DNA of 64,000 nt from NCBI GenBank assembly GCA_024734495.1, contig JALMQS010000085.1, positions 26,783,766 to 26,847,765 of the forward strand, read 5' to 3'. Both the position numbers and the translations under genes were made by a program. The DNA is from Forficula auricularia. Taxonomy: Eukaryota; Arthropoda; Insecta; Dermaptera; Forficulidae. This document shows, piece after piece, positions 1 to 10,879 of the stretch (position 1 is the stretch's first letter; every line of letters begins with the position of its first letter). The notes beneath the pieces were generated by a model that saw only the letters and a list, made by a program, of their open reading frames with translations, had not been told where the DNA came from and did no database searches.

Positions 1-97
1 ACCCAAAGAACCCAAAATCTTCTCCACTACGACCTAATTTTGGCGCCAGAAAAAAATAATTAGTCTATATTTTATTATAGGTTCATTTTATAGTATA

Positions 98-1186
98 CTA
101 GCTGCGCGTCCGCCTTCGGCGGACCTCTTATAGCCAGGGGGCACGCCCCCTGGACCCCCACCCCTCACGCACCACTCCCACCCACCACACCCCCCGAAAC
201 CCACCCAGCACCCCCTACCCCCCGCACCATGCACCCTTGTCCAACCCCCGCCCCCACACCACCATCCCAACACTCATCCTGAACCCCACCCACCTCGGAC
301 CCCCACCCCCGTACCACCCCACTAAGCCACTGGACTCTCAACTGAACCCCCACTCCACCAACTCTACACCCCCGCGCCCTCGACCCCCGCCTATCCCCCT
401 GGGCCCCACCCCCAACTACGCCTCCTGGACCCCACCGCTCCACCCCCTACTCTCTCACTCCACCCCCATTTCTCCCCGCGCACCCCATGCCCTAACCCAC
501 CCCCGTACCATCACTCCACCCCCGCACCCAGTTTTTGCATTTCTAGCCTTCTAGTGACCCACAGATTATGCATATAAAATTTGGTTAAGTTGGCTCTAAG
601 GGTAGGAATTTTCATTTTTTCACCCCCCCCCCCCCATTTTGGGTCGTTAGTTTTTGCATTTCTAGATCTCTAGAGGCCCACAGATTATGTATACAAAATT
701 TGGTTGAGTTTGCTCCAAGGGCAAGAATTTACATATATTTTTCACCCTCCCCTCCATTTTGGGGGGAATTTTTTTAAACAAAAGTTGTCAGAAATCACAT
801 CCCCTACAACTTTGCTCATTATAAAATTTGCCGTAGAGTTAATAGTTTATAGGAGTTATTTGATAATTTTCATTCGTGCGCCCCCCCCCCTCCCCCAAAC
901 CCCCTTTTAGGGTCAAAATATCAAAACGTTATAAAGCTAAAAACGTAAGTTAGAAGACATCTGATGCAAATATGAAATTTCATAATAATCCCTTCAGCCG
1001 TTTTTACGTGAATCGTGAGCAACTTTTCGGAAACGACGGAAACATTCAGACAGACATACAGACAGACAGACAGGAATTTTGTTGAGGGTGTTTTCGTTCA
1101 TAACTTTGTTTGAAACGTGTGCAACCAAAATTTGGCGTGATTTGGAGCAATGTACAGACAAAAAACTTAATTTTATATATATATAG
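98..1186 (+). repeat. RG1 dispersed repeat, copy A (full length)
   Basis: Begins ACTAGCTGC followed by a GC-rich CCGCCTTCGGCGG-type hairpin and a long C-rich tract, then two copies of a TTTTTGCATTTCTAG module (about 530-650 and 650-770). It then runs through a segment with AAACAAAAGTTGTCAG, a CAGACAGACAGACAGG stretch near 1050-1072, and ends AACTTAATTTTATATATA. The same ordered blocks recur at 1187-1772, 27795-28321 (minus) and 62080-62826, which defines the family. No coding capacity was recognised; predicted ORFs here are C-tract artefacts. The replication class is unknown. Confidence 0.8.
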
Positions 1187-1772
1187 ACTAGCTGCGAGTC
1201 ACGCCTTCGGCGACCCTCTTGCTATCCAGAGGCAGGGTGGTAGGTCCACTGGAAGCACCCTGACCCCAAACCCGGACCAGAACACATTAAACTCCCCCCC
1301 TCTACCCATCAAAGTTTTTGGATTTCTAGCTCTCTAGAGTCCTACAGATTATGTATACGAAATATGGTTGAGTTTGCTCCAAGGGCAAGAGTTTTCATTA
1401 TATTAAACAAAAGTTGTCAGAAATCAGATCGCCTACAACTTTGCTGTAGAGTTAATAGTTATTTGATGATTTCCATTAGACCGGCGACCCCAAACCCACT
1501 TTTGGGGTCAAAATATCAAAACGTTATATAGCAATGAATTTAAGTTAAAAGAAATCTAATCCAAATATGTAATTTAATAATATTCCCTTCAGCCGGTTTT
1601 ACGTAAATCGTGAGCAGAATTTTAACGGAACCCACGTAAACATACATATATATACATAGAGAGAGAAATTTTGTTGAGAGTCTTTTCGTTCATTGCTTTG
1701 CTTGAAAAGTGTAGAACCATAATTTGGCGAGGTTTGGACCAATGTACAATCAGAAACCTAAATTTTATATTC
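1187..1772 (+). repeat. RG1 dispersed repeat, copy B
   Basis: Starts with ACTAGCTGCG directly after the TATATA tail of copy A, so the two are head-to-tail. It is shorter because the C-rich part and one copy of the GCATTTCTAG module are reduced. It ends with the same CAATGTACAATCAGAAACCT tail as the other copies, slightly mutated. Confidence 0.75.
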
Positions 1773-1989
1773 GAGATATTTAAAGGAAAGTATACTCTTT
1801 TAATTATTTATAAAATATACTATTTAAAATGAGTTTAGTTTTTTGAAAATTAATATTTTATTTTCTCTTGAAATTCCCAAATAAGTTGATAATAGTCCCC
1901 CTTTTGTATCAAATACCCTTCGAAGGGAGGGTTCAAAATGTAATTAGATTAGAATGTGCTGTCTCGTCAGAGTCCCCAGCAATGAATAA

Positions 1990-2921
1990 AATAGGTGAAG
2001 TAAAAAGTTCTGAGCCTTTTCCGTTAGATGGCTTTAATAAGCGACCCAATACAGTATCGAATGCAACAGCAAAGTGGTGGTTCCAATGATTCCGTTCTGG
2101 TAATATGGACGTCGAAGATGAGACACACTGGTAGGCCAATCCTCGAAAATGTCGATAAAATCATGGAAATTGTCGAGTCGAACCAGCATGCGAGCACTTA
2201 TTCCATTGCCCAGGAACTGAAGATTAGCCAGAAAACCATTTGGAACCATTTGCATAAGGCTGGTCTCAAGAAGAAGCTCGATGTTTGGATGCCACACGAA
2301 TTGACACAAAAGACACTTTTGGACCGAATTGATGCTGAATCGATGGCGATGGCGATGGGGATGGTGACTGTCGATGAAAAATGGGTCACATACGAGAACA
2401 ACAGGCAAAAAAGATCGTGGTCCAAGCGCGGTGAGCCGACCCAAACGATCGCCAAGCCCGGATTAACGCCCAAGATGGTTTTAGTGTGTGTTTGGTGGGA
2501 TTGGAAGGGAATCACCCACTATGAGGTGCTCCCATCGGGCCAATTACTCAATTCGGACCTATACTGTCAACAACTGACCAGATTGAAGCAGGCGATCGAC
2601 GAGAAGCGGCCAGAATTGGCCAATAGGAAGGGTGTTGTGTTCCATCAAGTGGAAGCCAGGCCACATACATCGTTAACGACGCGCCAGAAGCTCCGAGAGC
2701 TTGGATGGGAGGTTATATCGCACCCACCGTATAGCCCAGACCTGGCACAAATCGATTTCAAGCATTTGCAAAATTTTCTTGATGGTACAAAATTGGCCTC
2801 AAGAGAGGCTTGTGAAAATGAGCTGGTCACTAGGGATGAGGACTTCTTCAAACTTGAAATTATGAGATTGCCTTCAAAAAGGACAAAAGTTATCAAACAA
2901 AACGGCGCATATTTGATCTAA
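1990..2921 (+). pseudogene. mariner transposase relic, internally deleted
   Basis: The longest open stretch (from 2028) reads as mariner transposase: an HTH region (SIAQELKISQKTIWNHLHK), then TVDEKWVTYEN, then VFHQVEARPHTS, then HPPYSPDLA and a C-terminal KQNGAYLI. A sister frame just upstream carries WWFQ, a stop, then FRSGNMDVEDE, so a frameshift lies near 2100. About 20-30 residues normally found between the LLDRI and TVDEKW regions are missing. Of the mariner DD34D triad the first and third aspartates are present, but the second (normally in HQDNARPH) has become V-E. It is therefore inactive. Subfamily is not assigned with confidence. Confidence 0.85.
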
Positions 2922-2935
2922 ATCGGAAAATCCTT

Positions 2936-3590
2936 CTTCTTCTTCATCATTTTTAAACCTATAGGTTTGTTTCTTCCAGAACGTCATACCATCTCTTCTT
3001 GGGACGACCTCTACTTCTTATTCCAACCGGCTTGTTTGTCATCACTTTCTTTACTAGTCGGTCTTCTGGCATTCTTCTCACATGCGCATACCATACGCTC
3101 TTCTTCTTTTAACCCATTCGCCCACCTTTTGTATTCCACATTTTTCTCTAATATCTTCACTCTTCATCCTATCGAGCCTGGTCACGTTCATTATCCTTCG
3201 TAATGTCTTCATTTCAGTCGTTTCCAATAATTGAGAAGTTTTTGCAGTGTCGGGTCTTGCCTCTGCTGCGTAAGTTAATATTGGACCTACTACGGTTTTG
3301 TAGACCCGTACCTTGGCCTCCGTTCTTAAATATTGATTTGACCAGATTGCAGTGTTAAGGCAACCCGATATTTTTGAGGCTCTTTATTGCCTGATGTCTT
3401 ACCTCTGTTTCTAGGTCTTGATGAGAGGTCATTTGGATGCCAAGGTATGTGAAGGACATGACTTGTTCGACAATGGTATCGTACAGTTGTAGTTTGCATC
3501 GGAGTGGTGATTTAGAGATTGTCGAGTGAAAATCCTAACTTGGTTAATTTTATCGTCGAAATATAGGTCAAAAACGCTCAGAACTTTTTA
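2936..3590 (-). pseudogene. non-LTR retrotransposon (endonuclease-RT type) C-terminal fragment
   Basis: Read on the minus strand this contains the post-RT region typical of RTE/BovB-like polyproteins: SFTYLGIQMTS, then VRVYKTVVGPILTYAAE, then TEMKTLRRIMNVTRLDRMKS, DIREKCGIQKV and VKRRRAYGMRM, spread over shifted frames. There is no catalytic RT core. It directly abuts the 3' end of the mariner relic. Confidence 0.75.
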
Positions 3591-3599
3591 CTTCACCTA

Positions 3600-4698
3600 T
3601 TATTAATAATATAGAAATATATATAATTCTCTAACACGTTGAGAAAGAAAGAGAGGGTGGATTATACTTTATCTCACTCGCACTCACATACTCGATAGAG
3701 TATTTTAGCTCATATACACACACATGCTGGGTTATATTTATTTACTAAATCATGCTTATATTTAGAAAATGATTTTATTATTACTTACAATAAATTGATT
3801 TGAAGATTTATTTATCACTAGCTGATTGAGAATATAGTACATAATTCACAAAGTTAATTATTTTTCCATATTTGATATTTGTGATATAGTTTTTAATAAT
3901 AAAATGTAAATGTATAATAGAAGTTAATTTTCTCATTAATATATCAAAGAATAATTAACACATTAACGAGAATTGCTTTTTAAACAAGATATATATCGCG
4001 AGAATACTGTTGGTTGAAGCTATTGGAGTCTGCTGAGTCTTAAGTCTGGACAAAGAGAGAATGAAAAAGATATGATCTATTTGGCCATAATCCAGCATCA
4101 TTTCGCGATTGGCCCGCATGACACTTTTTATATTAAACACTGATATGGATCACCAAATGAATTTGAAATCTGAGATATATATTCATTCTCCCAGTCCAGA
4201 GCGCCCGATCTGTTAACATGTGTGTTAGGTGTTTGACATTAATTATTCTTTGATATATTAATGAGAAAATTAACTTCACTATTTCAAGTTAGAAATATAT
4301 AAATTCGGATATTATTTTCACTTAATATTTGACAAAAATCATCTGCATTCGATTCGCGATCAAATCAAATACAGGAAACTTATGATTGAAATGTATAACT
4401 ATTAAAATGAATCAAAGGAAATGAATATAAATTCATGTAAACTGATGCATTATTAAAACGAGAAGGCGCTGTTGCGCCACCGACCACATTGTCGACCTTT
4501 TACAATAATACTAATTTAAATTTGAATTTGCTAAAAATCAAGAACAAATTCGATTTCACAGATTGATCTGAAAATTCGTTCTTTAATAAAGAGAAGCTCC
4601 TTATTGTAACTTAGTCCATTTTGAAAATCGAAAAATACTGTTTCATTTAAAAAGATTCTGAAAATCGAGGTCTATCTTGTAAATAATTTTATATATCT
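3600..4698. other. AT-rich stretch with a foldback at 3925-4285
   Basis: No gene recognised. Arms of about 38 bases (3925-3962 and 4240-4285, core TTCTCATTAATATATCAAAG and its complement) enclose about 280 bp, a foldback or MITE remnant. The rest is simple AT-rich sequence. Confidence 0.5.
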
Positions 4699-4830
4699 AC
4701 TAGCTGCAAGGCCCGCCTTCGGCGGCCCTCTTGCTAGCCCCCTGACCCTTAGGCCTCCAGCCCGAAACCCACTCAGCACTCTCACCCACCCCACCACCCC
4801 AATGTACAGACAAAACCTTAATTTTATATA
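4699..4830 (+). repeat. RG1 dispersed repeat, copy C (internally deleted)
   Basis: Retains the 5' ACTAGCTGCAAGGCCCGCC head and the terminal CAATGTACAGACAAAACC tail, with nearly all of the middle missing. It is flanked immediately on the right by the MITE at 4831. Confidence 0.7.
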
Positions 4831-5096
4831 TGTGGATGGTCCCGAATTCATGGTACAAACGTTAATGGTAGGTACAGGACATTGTAACAATGAGTTATTG
4901 TATAGGAATGTATAGTGGCAAGTGACGCGGTGAGGCGTAAACAGGGGGAAATAACGTGCTATACATTATACACTATATTACTACTACATTATACATACAT
5001 ATACTTATTACACTATACATTCTTATACAATAACTCATTGTTACAATGTCCTGTACCTACCATTAAAGTTTGTACCATGAATTCGGGACCACCCTG
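4831..5096. mobile_element. MITE with ~95-bp inverted arms, GGGTGGTCCC type
   Basis: Left arm (GGTCCCGAATTCATGG onward) is the reverse complement of the right arm ending CCACCCTGTATA. Arms include GTAGGTACAGGACATTG. The right terminus CAGGGTGGTCCC is intact while the left has decayed to TGTGGATGGTCCC. Ends and flanking TA suggest a Tc1/mariner-related element. Confidence 0.75.
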
Positions 5097-5167
5097 TATA
5101 TATATCATTTCATTTGAATTAGTAACCATGACGACTGTTTTTGTTGGGGGACGGACATAGGTATATA

Positions 5168-5302
5168 CGAGAGGTGAACCGCGATTGGAATTAGGTGTAC
5201 ACCGTCTTTGGAATTCATTAGATAATCTATTGTCATCTACTTAGAAATGAAAATGGAAGTGGAAGTAGGTGTACACGATTTTAGGTCGCGGTTCACCCCT
5301 CG
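5168..5302. repeat. short inverted repeat
   Basis: GAGGTGAACCGCG at 5170-5183 is matched by CGCGGTTCACCCCTC at 5287-5301. Both arms also carry AGGTGTACAC just inside in direct orientation. Probably a small MITE remnant. Confidence 0.5.
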
Positions 5303-5325
5303 GGTACATAGGTAGGTAGTCAAAA

Positions 5326-5756
5326 AGTCTCTATCTTAAACTTTGCCGAACAGCGATGAAATTTTCCCATCTAAATAACATGGGGTTTTTGGCATTTAAC
5401 GAAATTTTTATTTTGGCCAAAAGAGTGGTTTCGAGAAATTTGAAACTCTGTAGACTTTATCGTCATAATAGTAGCTACCCTTCAGAATTTTCACAGATTT
5501 TTAGCTATTATAATTTTGGAGTCTATAACACTAAGATATAACAGTATTTTATCTAGCTGTAACTACAAAATTATAATAGCTTAAAATCTGTACAAATTTT
5601 GATGGGTGCTACTATTATAAGGATAAATTCTACAGAGTTTCAAATTTGTTGAACCTTTACTTTGGCCGTTATAAAAAATTGAAAAACCCCGTGTTTTTAA
5701 GATGGGAAACTTAGATCGCTCTGGTGCACCTGTTAAAATCAAGATAGGGACTTGAA
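5326..5756. mobile_element. foldback element, ~170-bp arms
   Basis: The left arm (GTCTCTATCTTAAACTTT, TTTTCCCATCT, GGGGTTTTT, TTATAATTTTG) is mirrored by the right arm (AAAAACCCCGTG, AAGATGGGAAAC, CAAGATAGGGAC). The centre is near 5545. No coding remnant was recognised. Confidence 0.7.
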
Positions 5757-6105
5757 ACTTGGGGGGTATTTTTTTTTATTTATTTCAAACCATATGAGTC
5801 CCAAGAAGCATAAAAATGTGAAAATAAACAAAATAAGGACCACCCTAATGTGCAGTTAATTCAGAATACCGCTAATATTTACAAATATATGAACAGTGTT
5901 TTGGAATCTCAAATATTTATTATTATTATTTAATATTCATCTTATAAAAAATATATAATATGTAACAGCATTTGTAAATAAATAATTCCTCGTTGTACAA
6001 TTTAAGTGTATGATTTGAATGTGTATTCAGGCCCCGCAAAATTTTTGAACCCGGCACTGCAAAAGGTCATGCTGGCCCTGAATGTAGGTATATACATAAT
6101 AAATA

Positions 6106-7359
6106 CCGGGTGAGTTTTTTTTATCTTGAGACAGTCTTATAATTCAAAAACAGTGCATTATATGGAAAAAAATTTCAAATAAAAGTCTGTTTATATCGAG
6201 GGGGAAACCAAACTACGCTATTGTTTGTTGACCTAGACAAGATTTCAAGGGTATTTCAATGTCAAGTTCTGTTTTTTTAAATGTAAACCTATATTATATA
6301 TATATATATACATCTACTTAATCTACAAAAAAAAAACTGAACAACTTTCATAAGATCTATTTTTTTTATACGACATCAAATAAAGAAAATACATCAATCA
6401 ATTAGATCTCAAAAAAAATTTATAATAATTATTTAACTTAATTATCAAATAATAATGATTAAATATTTAATTATTAAATAAATAATTTAATAATAATTAA
6501 TAATTTAATAATTTTTCTACACTGTTATGAGACATTCCAGAGTGTATTGCAAGTCTTCTGGATGAATTCCAGTTCCAATTTTCTTATTTTAGCCTGTTCC
6601 AGTTTCTTCGTAGCTTTTACATTTCCTGTTTTTTTTTAACAGATTTTACAACACAATAAAATGAAGCTTGTGAGAGTGTATTCCTATTAGGAAAACGCTC
6701 GGCATTCATTTCAATGGCAGCCCTTAACACTTCTTCCACATTCGCCGCATAAATTAATTTTAATTTATCATTCAACTAAAAAAAATGCTCCATTTTTATT
6801 ATGGTAATACAATATAACTATCTTCTGGATTGACACGAGAAATAAACTTATTTAAACTCAAGAATTTTAAATAGTTCTATTAAGTAGAAAATAATCTCTT
6901 AAATCTGAGTTTAACGAAGTTTTCATATCATTATAAACACTTATTTTCATTGTTGTGACTTTTCGATTTAATGATTATTTATTTAATAATTAATTATTTA
7001 ATCATTATTATTTGATAATTAAGTTAAATAATTGTTAAAAATAATTATTAGGAATTTTTTTTTGAGATCCAATTGATTTATGTATTTTGTTTATTTGATG
7101 TCGTATAAAAAAATAGTTCTTATGGAAGTTGTTCAGTTTTTTTTTTTGTAGATTAAATAGACGTATAGAAAAATATAGGGTTCTATTTAAAAAAGATAAC
7201 TTGACATTGAAATACCCTTGAAAGCTTGTTCTAGGTCGACAAACAATAGCGTAGTTTAGTTTCCCCCTCGATATAAACAAACTTTTATTTGAAACTTTTT
7301 TCCATATAATGCAGTGTTTTTGTATTATAAGACTGTCTCAAGATAAAAAACTCACCCGG
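6106..7359. mobile_element. FB1 foldback transposon, copy 1, with DUF4817-like remnant
   Basis: Terminal inverted repeats start CCGGGTGAGTTTTT and extend more than 150 bp (CAGTCTTATAA, GAGGGGGAAAC, ACTACGCTATTGTTTG), with TA on both sides. The interior, read on the minus strand around 6640-6800, gives pieces such as AAIEMNAERFPNRN and ASFYCVV. These resemble the N-terminal HTH-like DUF4817 region found in many insect transposon-derived proteins. Frameshifts and stops are present. Two other copies are at 23333-25148 and 55689-56842. Confidence 0.8.
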
Positions 7360-7370
7360 TATATAATAAA

Positions 7371-7389
7371 CTAGCTGCAAGGCCCACCT
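7371..7389 (+). repeat. RG1 5'-end fragment
   Basis: ACTAGCTGCAAGGCCCACC matches the extreme 5' end of RG1 and then stops. It sits 11 bp beyond the end of FB1 copy 1. It is a 3'-truncated copy retaining only the head. Confidence 0.55.
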
Positions 7390-7749
7390 TAAATTTATTT
7401 TCAAGAACTTTTTATTCTTTTGAAATGGTTATTATTCTTTCTTTTCCTAAAACATAACCCTGATTATAATATATATTTTTAAATTTATTTATTGTCATAT
7501 AGAGACATTTTGAACACTTACAAATGTGTCATTATCAGCCTAAAAATCTTTTCGTTTTCAGACTATTTTTATAATATTTATTTTTAATATAATGATGCTA
7601 GACCGGTTTTATTATATTTTAAACAATTTTCGATGCTCTTTTGGATGAAGGGAAGGAATAGGCGATGCGAGAGGTAAAGTGGTTAGATGTATATTTTATA
7701 TTATTCTTAACATGAAGTATGTAAAAACTTTGTAAAAAATTATTTTAAG

Positions 7750-7785
7750 GTTCTGATGAAGGCAGAGAATGCCGAAACGATGGGA
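7750..7785 (+). ncRNA. hammerhead-like motif (partial)
   Basis: CTGATGA (7753-7759), one extra A, then GGCA-loop-TGCC as helix II and GAAAC (7774-7778). No convincing helix I or cleavage site follows. This is probably the relic of a Penelope-like element end. Confidence 0.4.
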
Positions 7786-8829
7786 AAAAATTGGCCACCA
7801 TTGTAAGCTAAAATAAAAATACCTCTTACAATAAATAAAAATTATATTCTTTATTTATTCATATAAACACTGTCCACCCAGAGAATTTAAAGACCGAGTA
7901 AAAGAGCATCGAAAATTGTTTAAAATATATTTATTTTTGATTATATTGAAATACATTTTTTTAATTTTTTTACTTAGGGAAAGTGGTGTAGGTTTTAGGT
8001 GAAATATGATATTAATTAATAAAGTAAAGTGAGTGTAGTTTCACAATGAATGAAATAAAACTCAAAGAGGTTTATACAGACTCACTATATTACCTTGATC
8101 AAAAAGTTTCAGGAATTTATTCAGAAAATCAAAAATACAAATTTATTCATCAAAATCGATATTGTCCCCTTCAAAGTACTCCCCAATGACTGCAGAACAC
8201 TTATGACAGCGCTTGATCCAATCCTCAAAACATTTTTTATATTCGATTTTCGGTATGGCCTTCAGAGCTGTCTGCGATTTTTAAGATTTTAAAAATGAAA
8301 TCGTTTTTGCATCAACGAGTTTGTATTAAATTTTGAGTTAAAAACGGTGCGAAAATGTTGAAGAAGTGTTACTCTATCGAAAACAAACTTTTATGTGGGG
8401 CTCAAGTTTTCGTGAGTCCGTCGAGGATGACGAACGCAGTCGACATCGAAAATCGACGAAAACGTCGATAAATTCAAAGAAATGATGGCCGAAAACTGTA
8501 AATTGACCATTGGAGAGATGGCAGCGAACTTGAACATCGCTTATAAATCCATTCAAAACATCTTGTTTAATGATTTGGGTTTGAGACGCCAAAAAAGACC
8601 AGATTTGTGGGAATCACGTAACAATGCCATCGTTATCCGCAACTTTTTGACCAAGAACGGAACGAATACCACCCTTCAGACACCGAATTCGACTGATTTG
8701 ACTCCCTGCGACTTCTTCCTGTTCAGTCGACTCAAAAAACCGCTTGAAGGAACGCGTTTTAGCAGCCAAGAGGAGATAATAGAAAAACCGCTGACAACTC
8801 TGAAGATCATACCGAAAATCGAATATAAA

Positions 8830-9892
8830 TAAGCTGACGTGTTCTGATGTGGCCATCCACTTGACTTTACCATACAACCTGGCCCCTCACTTATATTTAA
8901 TATTTAATGAAATTATTTATAATCATGTAGGGGAGGGGGGGGTTAGTTTTTGCATTTTTAGACTCCTGGGGGTCCACTGATTATGTATACAAAATTTGGT
9001 TGAGTTTGGTAAATGGCAAAGATTTTCATTTTTGACCCTCCCCCCCCCATTTCGGGTGGTTAGTTTTTGCATTTTTAGACTCCTGGGGGTCCACTGATTA
9101 TGTATACAAAATTTGGTTGAGTTTGGTAAATGGCAAAGATTTTCATTTTTTGACCCTCCCCCCCCCATTTCGGGCGGTTAGTTTTTGCATTTTTAGACTT
9201 CTGGGGGTCCACTGATTATGTATACAAAATTTGGTTGAGTTTGCTCAAACGACCTAGATTTTTAATTTTAGACCTCCCCCCCCCATTTTGGGCGGTTAGA
9301 TTTTGCATTTTTAGACTTCTGGGGGTCCACTGATTATGTATACAAAATTTGGTTGAGTTTGCTCAAACGACCTAGATTTTTAATTTTAGACCTTCCACCC
9401 CCCCATTTTGGGCGGTTAGATTTTGCATTTTTAGACTTCTGGGGGTCCACTGATTATGTATACAAAATTTGGTTGAGTTTGCTCAAACGACCTAGATTTT
9501 TAATTTTTAACCCCCCCTCGACCCCCCTTAATTTTGGGTCGATATGCACCAAAATCTAATCAGCTCTTAATCTCAATGGACCAAAACTACGTGTGAAATT
9601 TGGTTTCGATATTCACACTAGTTTTTGAGCAAGCTCGTCCACAAAAATGGTAACGCACAGACTAACTAACTAACAGATATTTTGACAAAACAATTATTAT
9701 CTCGAAAAATATAATTTTTTCGATGTTCACTTATTAGAGCTTTTTTGTAGACCGAAATGCCATGGTTTCGCTCAATTTTTTTAATCGAAATAGTTTCAGC
9801 CGTTTTTTAGATATTTTGAAAAAAAGAAGGAAAAAAAATTACTTTTTTCATGCACGATTACAATACTTGACCATACCCTGTATGGTAAAGTA
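8830..9892 (+). mobile_element. M1 element inserted in the mariner, copy 1
   Basis: Begins TAAGCTGACGTGTTCTGATG and ends CATACCCTGTATGGTAAAGTA. The same ends occur at 22326-23047. Near each end are inverted ACTTTACCATACA motifs. Insertion falls inside the mariner coding region, between the codons for IEYK and KCFEDW, which shows the relative age. The 3' third carries an AACGCACAGACTAACTAACT stretch like that of several insect non-autonomous elements. No protein is encoded. Confidence 0.75.
8939..9530 (+). repeat. ~118-bp minisatellite, five units
   Basis: Five head-to-tail units start near 8939, 9058, 9176, 9293 and 9413. Each carries TTTTTGCATTTTTAGACT, GGGGGTCCACTGATTATG, TATACAAAATTTGGTTGAG, then a C-rich run. 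M1 copy 2 (22326-23047) has two units, so unit number varies between copies. The unit is the same module found inside RG1 and the M3 MITEs. Confidence 0.85.
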
Positions 9893-10462
9893 AAAATGTT
9901 TCGAGGATTGGATTAAGCTCTGGGCATTAGTGCGTTGCAGTCGGTGGGGAGTACTTTAAAGTGGACAATATCGAATTTGATAAATAAGTTTGTATTTTTA
10001 ATTTTATGAATAAATTCATGAAACTTTTTGATCAAGGTAGTATTTCGGGTTATTTAGTCCATCATCAGGAGTTTACACATTAAAATCGGACTAATAACCC
10101 GAAATATATTGAGTCTGTATAAACCTCTTTGAGTTTTATTTCATTCATTGTGAAACTACACTCACTTTACTTTATTAATTTGAAATACATTTATATAATT
10201 TTAACAATCTTTCCATATACATATTAATCGAATTATTTGTTTGTTTATTTTTGGTTAAAAATTTCCTATTATACAAATTTTCTTAATACAAAATGTTATT
10301 TATTTATTTTAAGATACGTTGTTAGTGTTGCTAGTCAATATATTTGTAATGTCTTTAAATTAGATCTTTAAAAATAATGTGTGGTAAAATGATGACTTTA
10401 ATCCGAAAAAAAGCTGCAAAAGATGGTTCAGGTTTATATGTTAAATGTTGCTGGTAGAGATA

Positions 10463-10775
10463 CCCAGGTAACACACAATATCCCCAGAATATTCTAAGAA
10501 GTTATTTAAAGGACATATATATTCCAATTATCTCCAGGAGATCCACAGAATATTTGTATGTGCGTTAATCTTCTGAGAATATTCTTTTCCGAATATTCCA
10601 AGAATGCGCAACTAGGAATATTCTGGGAAAGGGAATTTAATGTCCTACACGAATATTTTAGTTCTAAGAATATTCCCAGAATATCTACGAAGATTGAAAG
10701 ATTATTCACAGGATATTCCAATGTCCAGAGAAGATATTATCAGAATGTTTATAGATTATTCTTGTGCTAGCTGGG
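10463..10775 (+). mobile_element. M4 MITE, copy 1 (313 bp)
   Basis: Ends are CCCAGGTAACAC and GTGCTAGCTGGG, imperfect inverted repeats. The interior is rich in GAATATTC palindromes (for example near 10492, 10575, 10592 and 10617). A second copy in the opposite orientation is at 33285-33597 with exactly the same length, and a third is at 40627-41009. ORFs on both strands are side effects of the internal symmetry. Confidence 0.8.
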
Positions 10776-10879
10776 AAAAGACACTTCATTGTTTATAGCC
10801 CTGAGGATGATCTAGGGATGGAAATTTTGGAGATAACAATTAAGGTGTCATTTTTAACAGAAAATCTGATACATCTTTA

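Larger units (their letters stand above)
8296..9990 (+). pseudogene. mariner transposase pseudogene (SETMAR-type)
   Basis: Starts MKSFLHQRVCIKF at 8296. After a stop and frameshifts it continues NCKLTIGEMAANLNIAYKSIQ (HTH), then KRPDLW. An internal deletion jumps to NFLTKNGTNTTLQTPNSTDL, TPCDFFLFSRLKKPLEGTRF and IPKIEYK, ending near 8830. The reading resumes at 9893 with KCFEDWIK and GEYFKVDNIEFDK. The first two catalytic aspartate regions are deleted; only the third (DLTPCDFFLF) remains. The break between 8830 and 9892 is the clean insertion of the element described next. Confidence 0.85.
8092..10036 (+). mobile_element. composite mariner with inverted 3' ends
   Basis: The termini CCTTGATCAAAAAGTTTC and its reverse complement at 10018-10036 define the element. 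The left arm (8092-8290) is not just a TIR: read on the minus strand it encodes the transposase C-terminus (EDWIKRCHKC, GEYFEGDNIDFDE). The same C-terminus is found in plus orientation at 9895-9990. The element is thus a 3'-end/inverted-3'-end foldback around a damaged transposase, further interrupted by another element at 8830-9892. Confidence 0.8.
7995..10175. mobile_element. FB2-type foldback split by a mariner
   Basis: The left part (8000-8089, containing GTGAGTGTAGTTTCACAATG and CAAAGAGGTTTATACAGA) is the inverse of the right part (10080-10175). The right part also has the ATTTCGGGTTATTTAGTCC and CATCATCAGGAGT block typical of this family. A mariner (8092-10036) lies between them, flanked by TA on both sides. 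Related copies are at 24750-25016, 39290-39463 and 59333-59652. Confidence 0.7.

Noticed and set aside
165..554. Proline/glycine-rich ORFs on both strands
   Set aside because: They come from a C-rich tract in the RG1 repeat, lack any domain, and open in several frames at once.
2034..2896. Minus-strand ORFs over 2034-2896
   Set aside because: Antisense shadows of the mariner transposase relic.
10490..10620. Heat-shock elements
   Set aside because: GAA and TTC units are abundant but the spacing between successive units is 3 rather than 2 nt in most places, so the canonical array is not met.
10506..10770. Overlapping ORFs on both strands with similar sequence at 33339 and 40499
   Set aside because: They are readings through the palindromic M4 MITE; the resemblance is DNA-level repeat symmetry, not a gene family.
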